From the NCBI GenBank assembly GCA_004556565.1, contig SFGN01000067.1:1-14503 (forward strand): a stretch of 14,503 bases of DNA. The letters are read 5' to 3'. The translations under genes and the position numbers were made by a program. The notes under the pieces were generated by a model. It searched no databases and was not told where the DNA came from. It saw only the letters and a list, made by a program, of their open reading frames with translations. Below are positions 1 through 4,900 of this stretch, one piece after another; position 1 is the first letter of the stretch; every line of letters starts with the position of its first letter. The DNA comes from Lachnospiraceae bacterium (GTDB lineage: Bacteria > Bacillota_A > Clostridia > Lachnospirales > Lachnospiraceae).

Positions 1-96
1 TTGGAGCGATGTCAAGGGTGTCGTACGGCTTGTGTAGTCTTACGATGTAACTGAATAATTTTTTGAAATTCGTGTCCAAAATATGTTGACTAGTGC
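1..96. other. Left flank, no identifiable gene
   Basis: All three + frames hit a stop within about the first 55 bases (for example TGA at 52-54 in frame 1 and TAG at 35-37 in frame 2), so at most the last few codons of an upstream gene could lie here. The predicted tails are too short to identify. The hairpin at 97-121 would terminate such a gene. I see nothing else in this stretch. Confidence 0.4.
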
Positions 97-121
97 AAAA
101 ATGGTCCGGTGGACCATTTTT
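97..121. terminator. Bidirectional intrinsic terminator
   Basis: A perfect 11-bp inverted repeat, AAAAATGGTCC and GGACCATTTTT, separated by a GGT loop. The A-run on one side and T-run on the other let it act as a rho-independent terminator on both strands. On the + strand it would end whatever enters from the left edge. On the minus strand it would be a backup behind the small RNA candidate that ends near 129. Confidence 0.75.
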
Positions 122-128
122 GAGTTAT

Positions 129-257
129 AAAAAAAGAACCCATGTAAATGGATTCTCCTGAAAAATTATTCTAAGAAAGGGAGGAGGCCAGGAATTACAT
201 CTGTAACTCCTGGCAAGTATTATGAAAAAGTATATCTTAAGAATATTATTTGTCTTT
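129..257 (-). ncRNA. Candidate C-rich small RNA, about 129 nt
   Basis: Not a class I recognise. On the minus strand a TTGACA-16-TATAGT promoter (264-291) would start a transcript near 257. It folds into three parts. An outer stem pairs 236-251 with 163-175 (AAAT..TATTCT.AAG with CTTAGAATAATTT, small bulges). An inner 12-bp hairpin occupies 187-214 with an AGAT loop. A terminator hairpin at 135-156 has a TTAC loop and is followed by a run of seven T (129-135, the first also closing the stem). In both hairpins one position is a G-U wobble on the minus strand but an A-C mismatch on the + strand, so the RNA is best formed from the minus strand. The segment CUCCUCCCUUU (176-186) between the inner hairpin and the outer stem appears unpaired and resembles the 16S anti-Shine-Dalgarno end, suggesting pairing with ribosome sites of target mRNAs. 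No protein of useful length is encoded on this strand. Confidence 0.6.
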
Positions 258-263
258 CATATA

Positions 264-291
264 ACTATAGTATATGTAACATAAATGTCAA
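264..291 (-). promoter_or_regulatory. Sigma-A type promoter for the small RNA
   Basis: On the minus strand there is a perfect -35 TTGACA (286-291) and a -10 TATAGT (264-269), separated by 16 bases. Transcription would run leftward from about 257 into the structured RNA candidate. A perfect -35 hexamer combined with a terminator only ~130 bases away argues against chance, although the region is AT-rich. Confidence 0.6.
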
Positions 292-328
292 AAAAATGAT
301 TGTGAAATGAAATAATTTTTAAGAAAAA

Positions 329-396
329 ATGAACGAAATATGAACGAAATAGGATTGCGGGTACCTGTTCATAACTTATAAGTTATTTGAAATAAT
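329..396 (+). promoter_or_regulatory. Probable promoter with palindromic operator
   Basis: Two exact tandem copies of ATGAACGAAAT (329-339 and 340-350) are followed by a perfect 16-bp palindrome, ATAACTTATAAGTTAT (371-386). Two promoter readings are possible: TTCATA (368-373), 17 bases, AATAAT (391-396), or TTGCGG (355-360), 16 bases, TATAAG (377-382). In either case the palindrome overlaps the core promoter, as expected for a repressor site, and the direct repeats lie just upstream, as expected for an activator or response-regulator site. The first downstream gene is the HAAS-type membrane protein at 699. Hexamer matches are moderate, so the exact promoter is uncertain. Confidence 0.35.
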
Positions 397-442
397 GTTA
401 AAAAGGGAAGGTGAATCCGGGGGGAATATTTATAGAAAACGT

Positions 443-463
443 TTGAAAACAACGAGTTTTCAA
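443..463 (+). promoter_or_regulatory. Inverted repeat TTGAAAAC-N5-GTTTTCAA
   Basis: A perfect 8-bp inverted repeat with spacer AACGA. It lies in the leader region between the probable promoter and the HAAS-type gene. It could be a protein-binding site or a small RNA hairpin. No T-run follows, so it is not an intrinsic terminator. Confidence 0.35.
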
Positions 464-595
464 TTCACAAAATTTTAATAAGATACTTACAGAATCTTAA
501 GAAGGAGCGTCTTGGAAACAGAAGAAGAATATGGTATTCTAAAAAAACCAAACAGCGAAAATGACAGGTATTTTATGTGTTAAGGAACGATTCTG

Positions 596-671
596 AAAAC
601 AAAAAAGATTTGTTTTGGTATCCTGCCTGTTTGGCAGGTCCGGATCCCATGCCGGGACTCGTAAAAGAGTC
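596..671 (+). promoter_or_regulatory. Hairpin-rich leader of the HAAS gene
   Basis: Four short hairpins follow one another: AAAACAAA/TTTGTTTT (596-616, loop AAAGA), CCTGCC/GGCAGG (622-638, loop TGTTT), CCGG/CCGG (640-655) and GACTC/GAGTC (656-671, loop GTAAAA). They end 15 bases before the ribosome site GAGGAAGG (687-694) of the next gene. This may be a structured 5' untranslated region influencing translation. It does not match a riboswitch class I know and has no terminator-like T-run. Confidence 0.3.
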
Positions 672-698
672 TTGAACAGATTATTTGAGGAAGGATAT

Positions 699-1196
699 AT
701 GACAAAAGCAGAGTTTATATCAGGTCTTAGAGAGGCTTTGACGGGAAATTTGCCGTTACGTGCGGTGGAGGAACAGATTATTTATTATAATCAGTATATA
801 ACAGAAGAAGCCGAAAAAGGAAAACGAGAAGAAGAAGTAATACAGGCGCTTGGAGACCCTTGGGTGCTGGCACAGACAATCATTGAGGCAGAAGGCGGCG
901 GTGCTTACCAGACTGTGTATGATACAGATGGAGAGCCGATCAGGGAAGAGCAGACCCGGCGGAGAAATACAGAAAGACACGGCAATAAGGCATATGATAA
1001 TTCAGAGTATGGCAATGTCCATTTATTCCGGTTAGACAAATGGTGGAAGAAACTTTTACTGATATTGGCAGTGGTAATGGTAATTCTGCTTGTAATTGCT
1101 GTGATTACAGGATTGGTTCAATTATTGATGCCGCTTATTATTCCGGTTATTGTTATTCTCCTTGTAGTCAGAATTATTGAAAGCCGCAGAAACTAA
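699..1196 (+). CDS. HAAS/DUF1700-like small membrane protein
   Basis: 165 aa. The N-terminal ~65 residues are helical and carry the look of the HAAS/DUF1700 family: MTKAEFISGL start, a YYNQYI segment at 29-34, and a LGDP motif at 51-54 preceded by EEEVIQA. A charged, Arg-rich linker (about 80-115) follows. Two hydrophobic helices (about 118-143 and 145-160) end in a basic tail, so this is a membrane protein with a cytoplasmic-type N-terminal domain. In Firmicutes such proteins often accompany PadR-type regulators and are thought to take part in envelope signalling; no PadR gene is visible here. The ATG at 699 is preferred over the in-frame TTG at 615 because GAGGAAGG lies at 687-694, whereas the upstream extension falls in a hairpin-rich leader. 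It is followed by its own terminator, so it is probably monocistronic. Function is not known. Confidence 0.8.
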   Translation: MTKAEFISGLREALTGNLPLRAVEEQIIYYNQYITEEAEKGKREEEVIQALGDPWVLAQTIIEAEGGGAYQTVYDTDGEPIREEQTRRRNTERHGNKAYDNSEYGNVHLFRLDKWWKKLLLILAVVMVILLVIAVITGLVQLLMPLIIPVIVILLVVRIIESRRN

Positions 1197-1202
1197 ACTA
1201 AG

Positions 1203-1235
1203 GGCAGAGAGGCAGGAAAGTCTCGCTGCCTTTTT
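1203..1235 (+). terminator. Intrinsic terminator after the HAAS gene
   Basis: GGCAGAGAG pairs with CTCGCTGCC (one A-G mismatch) around a ten-base loop and is followed by TTTTT at 1231-1235. It starts 7 bases after the stop codon of the HAAS gene. Confidence 0.75.
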
Positions 1236-1262
1236 ACAGATCATAGAATGTTTCCTGAAATT

Positions 1263-1354
1263 AAAAAAATAGTAAAAGACCGATGGGGGAGCCACCGGTC
1301 TTTTGAGGGGAGTATAAATAATTAATAAGGGGTTGTAGGAAACATTTCCTACAT
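1263..1354 (-). ncRNA. Second candidate C-rich small RNA, about 90 nt
   Basis: Read on the minus strand, a transcript starting near 1354 begins with a tight 5' hairpin, GTAGGAAA/TTTCCTAC (1335-1352, two-base spacer). A ~30-nt single-stranded AU-rich stretch holding ACCCCUU and CUCCCCUC follows. It ends in a 13-bp hairpin (1274-1304) whose loop is CUCCC. After the AAAA/UUUU end of that stem come ACTATTTTTTT, a minus-strand terminator tail. One stem pair is G-U on the minus strand and A-C on the + strand, which favours minus-strand transcription. Three C-rich motifs in predicted unpaired positions recall Gram-positive regulatory RNAs of the RsaE/RoxS type, which use UCCCC motifs to block Shine-Dalgarno sites; no sequence relationship is claimed. 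Alternatively, the 1274-1304 hairpin is just a second terminator for the HAAS gene. Confidence 0.5.
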
Positions 1355-1359
1355 GCATT

Positions 1360-1388
1360 AGTATAATATACCAGTTGCCAAAAAGCAA
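1360..1388 (-). promoter_or_regulatory. Possible promoter of the second small RNA
   Basis: On the minus strand there is TTGCTT (1383-1388), 17 bases, then TATACT (1360-1365). The -10 matches 5 of 6 consensus bases but the -35 only TTG, so it is moderate. The predicted start, about 7 bases beyond the -10, falls right before the GTAGGAAA hairpin. Confidence 0.4.
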
Positions 1389-1427
1389 GAAAAAAATAAA
1401 AAAAATCTAAGATAAGAAAAAGTAAAA

Positions 1428-1457
1428 TGTATAAATTGTTTCGTTGCAGACATACTA
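1428..1457 (+). promoter_or_regulatory. Sigma-G-like forespore promoter
   Basis: TGTATA (1428-1433), 17 bases, CATACTA (1451-1457). The published sigma-G consensus from Bacillus is close to TGAATA-17/18-CATACTA, so the -10 is perfect and the -35 differs at one base. A start near 1464 would leave a ~28-base leader before the small Asn-rich gene, with its ribosome site at 1477-1483. The match is by eye, and sigma-F promoters overlap in specificity. Confidence 0.55.
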
Positions 1458-1491
1458 GAAACGTACCATCAAATTGAAGGAGGAATTACAG

Positions 1492-1683
1492 ATGGCAAAG
1501 AATTCAACAAATAATTATGGCACAGACAGCAACACATCTAACAGAAACGCATCTAACAGAAATGCATCTGACAAAAACACATTTGACAGAAATGAGGCAG
1601 GCAGAAATGCATCCAACAAAAACGATGCAAATAAGAATGCATCAAGTAAGAATGCGTACAACAACATGAGCGATAATTACTAA
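1492..1683 (+). CDS. Asn-rich pentapeptide-period small protein, probably spore-associated
   Basis: 63 aa, very hydrophilic, without signal peptide or membrane helix. After a 15-residue head (MAKNSTNNYG...) come eight five-residue units (residues 16-55) of form [S/A/F]-[N/D/G/S]-[R/K]-N-[A/T/E/D]. Position 3 is always Arg or Lys and position 4 always Asn. A short tail ends NMSDNY. This is not the A(D/N)LXX pentapeptide-repeat fold. Composition recalls the Asn/Gln-rich gamma-type small acid-soluble spore proteins, but there is no homology I can assert. The ATG at 1492 is chosen because AAGGAGG (1477-1483) lies 8 bases before it; the TTG at 1474 overlaps that site. The sigma-G-like promoter just upstream suggests forespore expression, and a terminator follows at 1733, making a single-gene unit. 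Function unknown; a spore role is inference. Confidence 0.7.
   Translation: MAKNSTNNYGTDSNTSNRNASNRNASDKNTFDRNEAGRNASNKNDANKNASSKNAYNNMSDNY
1537..1656 (+). repeat. Eight 15-bp in-frame coding repeats
   Basis: Eight diverged copies of a 15-bp unit resembling TCTAACAGAAACGCA encode the pentapeptide units of the small Asn-rich protein. The first two copies are nearly identical in DNA (SNRNA, SNRNA), later ones drift. Such arrays expand and contract easily, so copy number probably varies between strains. Confidence 0.8.
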
Positions 1684-1696
1684 TTGAAGCTTTGGA

Positions 1697-1785
1697 TATA
1701 GCATATTCGCTATACCGGTGCACAACGACCGGAAAACCAGGCATCCCTAAGAGCAGGCAGCAGGCAGGGAAGCCTGGTTTTTCTT
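1697..1785 (+). terminator. Three abutting hairpins ending in a terminator
   Basis: TATAGC/GCTATA (1697-1714, loop ATATTC) is directly followed by CCGGT/ACCGG (1715-1732). The actual terminator comes next: AAAACCAGGC and TCCCT pair with AGGGA and GCCTGGTTTT (1733-1780) around a 17-base loop, followed by TTTTTCTTTATT. The T-run is on the + strand, so it ends the small Asn-rich gene. The two extra hairpins have no T-run and may protect the 3' end of the mRNA. Confidence 0.8.
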
Positions 1786-1838
1786 TATTGCAATACATAT
1801 TTACGATAAACCCATATCGAAAAAAATGATTAGACATA

Positions 1839-1867
1839 TAGAAAAGATTGATGGTTTATAGTATAAT
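1839..1867 (+). promoter_or_regulatory. Probable promoter of the GH20 gene
   Basis: TAGAAA (1839-1844; 4 of 6 matches), 17 bases, then a perfect TATAAT (1862-1867). It lies after the terminator of the preceding gene and 53 bases before the GH20 start, so the GH20 gene probably has its own transcript starting near 1874. Confidence 0.55.
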
Positions 1868-1882
1868 AAATCAAATATAAAA

Positions 1883-1900
1883 TTTGTGCTTTTGCACAAA
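1883..1900 (+). promoter_or_regulatory. Perfect hairpin in the GH20 leader
   Basis: TTTGTGC and GCACAAA around a TTTT loop, 7 bp and perfect. It sits between the predicted transcription start (~1874) and the ribosome site at 1903-1913. It could be an operator just inside the transcribed region or a 5' mRNA hairpin that stabilises the message. No copy precedes the GH89 gene. Confidence 0.45.
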
Positions 1901-1919
1901 ATGGAAGGAGAGGAAGCTT

Positions 1920-4900
1920 ATGAAAAAAAGGCTGGGCAAGATTCTTGCCTGTGTGCTGGCGGCATCTTGCGTTATGACGGCTATTCCGGTGAATGCACTG
2001 GCAGCAGGGGAAGTTGAACAGACTGTGAATTATGCATTACAGGGAACAGCAACAGCAAACGAGGTAGAAGTGGACTACGCATGGGGAGCTGAAAAGGCGA
2101 TTGACGGTGTTATTAACCGTGATGCAACTCCAAAAACAGAGCAGTCACGCTGGTCCACCAAAGAGAAAAATGAGACCGGTTCACAGGCAGTAAAAGAACT
2201 GACTGTGGATTTAGGACAGTCCAGGACAATTGACTCTTTCAAAATCGCCTGGGAGCGTACAAACATCAAAGGATTTACAATTTCTGTTTCTTCTGACGGC
2301 ACATCATATAACGATGTTTATACAAAAGAAGACAGCAGCTATGTGAATCAGGATACGGAGATTCAGCTGGATACCCCCGCAGTTGGCCGGTATGTCAAGT
2401 TATCGGTTGATAATTATGACGGCGGGGATATAAACTGGGCATCAGTATCAGTCTATGAATTTGAGATACTGGGAAAAGAAACATTAAGTAATCTTGCACT
2501 GAATAAGACAGCAACGTCAAGCGGCGATGAGGCGGCTACGGTGGCAGCTTCAAAGGCAGTGGACGGAAACCTCGGTTCTGCGGATGAAAAATCTCAGTGG
2601 GGAAGTACACAGGGACATGATACAAAATGGCTGCAGGTAGATCTTGGCGAGGTTACGCAGGTGGGATCAGTTGTTATTGAATGGGAACGTTTAAATGCGA
2701 CTGATTATACGATTCTGACATCAATAGACGGACAGTCCTGGACGGAAGAGGTTCACCGTACAAAAGCAGCATCTTCATTCCGGGATGTTATTAACCTTTC
2801 CGAGGTGAAAGATGCACGCTATGTCAAAGTACAGATTAATGAATTCACGGATACAGAGCCTGACAGATATGGCAACACTGTTACGTGGGACACCGTGGCT
2901 ATTGTAGAACTGGAGGTTTATGCAAGTGCACTTCAGGCAAGCGGCGGCAGTGCAATGGATTCTGCTACTACCATTGACGAAGTGATAGCAGCACTGGAGA
3001 TTCCTGAAATCAGTGAGGATGACGCAAAGTGGACGCTTCCGGAAGTAGCTGACGGATTTACAATTGAGCTTATCGGGGCAGATTATGAGCAGGTTATCGA
3101 TGATGATCTCACAATATATAAGCCGCTGACAGATAAAGTCGTATCTGTAAACTATAGGATCTCAAAGGACGGAGATTTTAAAGAAACAAGCGCTTATGAA
3201 GTGACGGTTCCCGGACGTTATACGGCATCCGAAGCAGACAACGCAAAGCCGATTGTTATTCCGGAACTTGCGGAGTGGAAAGGTGCAGAAGGCAACTTTG
3301 AAATTGTAAAAGATTCAAAAGTCGTGATTAATCCGACATACAAAGATGCACTTGCTGTTATTGCAGAAACTTTCCCTGTCGATTATGAAGATATTACGGG
3401 AAATACAATTGAAGTTACATATGGTACAGATCCTGCCGCAGGAGATTTTTATTTCACACTGGGAAGTGAAGATGCAGGTCTGAAAGAAGAAGGATATCTG
3501 ATGACGGTGGAAGATGAAGTCAAAGTTGAGGCCGTTGACAAAACCGGTGCATACTGGTCAACAAGAACCATACTTCAGATCCTGAAACAGAACGGCACAA
3601 CAATACCGAAAGGAATTACAAGAGATTATCCGAAATACGAAGTCCGCGGATTTATGCTTGATGTCGGAAGAAAACCATTCAAGATGGAATATCTGTATGA
3701 TACAGTTAAGATGATGGCCTGGTATAAAATGAATGATCTGGCTCTTCATCTGAATGATAATTATATCTGGGTAGAGGAATATGATGACCAATTTGATGCT
3801 TATTCCGCATTCCGTCTGGAGTCCGATATTAAGGCGGGCGGTAATGAAGGCAGGAACCAGGCGGATCTGACCAGCACCGACCTGTATTATACTAAAGATG
3901 AGTTCCGTGCATTGATCCAGGATTCCAGGGAACTGGGAATTGATATTGTACCGGAGTTTGATGCACCGGCACATTCTCTTGCATTTACAAAGGTAAGACC
4001 GGACCTGACGATGCCGGAAGGTTCTGTGACTCGCTGGGCAGACCATTTCTATCTGGCAAATCCGGAGTCGGAAGAATTCGTCAAATCTGTATGGAATGAG
4101 TACATTACGGGCGATAATCCAGTATTTGATCAGGATACGATTCTTAATATCGGTACAGATGAATATGAGGGCAACAACAATGATTTCCGTCAGTTTACGG
4201 CAAATATGATTAATTTTGTGCAGGATTCAGGTCGTACAGTACGTCTTTGGGGAAGCCTTACGGCAAAATCCGGAACGGTTGAAGTTCCGTCAGAGGATGT
4301 ACAGATGTATATCTGGAGTACAGGATGGGCGAGCCCGAAGCAGATGTATGAAGAGGGATATGAACTGATTAATATTCAGGATACTTATGTATATATTGTT
4401 CCTTCGGGAACCGGAAGTGTAGGAGCTTACGGTGATTATCTGAACACACAGAATCTGTATAATAACTGGTCACCGAACGTGATGGGAGGAGTAACCATCC
4501 CGGCTGGTTCAGAACAGATGCTCGGCGGTTCTTTCGCAATCTGGAATGACAATATCGATTTGAAAGCTACCGGGCTTGGTGAATATGACATTTATCAGAG
4601 ATTTGCCAGCGTAGTTCCGGCTATCAGTTCTAAGCAGTGGGGAGACGGAAAAGATCTGACCTATGCAGAACTGGAAGAAAAAGCAGAAATTATCGGCACG
4701 GCTCCGGACAGTAATCCATATTATGAAGTAGAGACAAAGACATCTACAGTCATGGATTATGATTTTGACGACAGCTCATTAAAAGATGATTCCGGAAATA
4801 AATACGACGGAACAGAAGGCGAAAATACTTCTTACGAAGATGGAAAAGAAGGTAAAGCCCTCAGGCTGAACGGAGGAAGCAGCTATGTGACTACTCCGAT

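Noticed and set aside
222..284. A 20-codon + strand frame starting MKKYILRILF, with GGGAGGAGG upstream across a hairpin
   Set aside because: The apparent ribosome site is 35 bases away and is the complement of the C-rich segment of the minus-strand RNA; the hairpin pairs better on the minus strand. The small RNA explains the region with fewer assumptions.
431..446. A CcpA-like cre site around GAAAACGTTTGA
   Set aside because: At least two conserved positions mismatch the cre consensus and it is far from any sugar-metabolism gene.
512..583. A 23-codon frame starting at TTG 512 behind AAGGAG
   Set aside because: Only 4 bases separate the site from a TTG start and the product matches no family I know. 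A remnant of a PadR-type regulator, often found before HAAS genes, was considered but nothing in the sequence supports it.
1537..1656. Short direct repeats as a CRISPR array
   Set aside because: Units are 15 bp with no spacers and are in frame within a protein with its own ribosome site.
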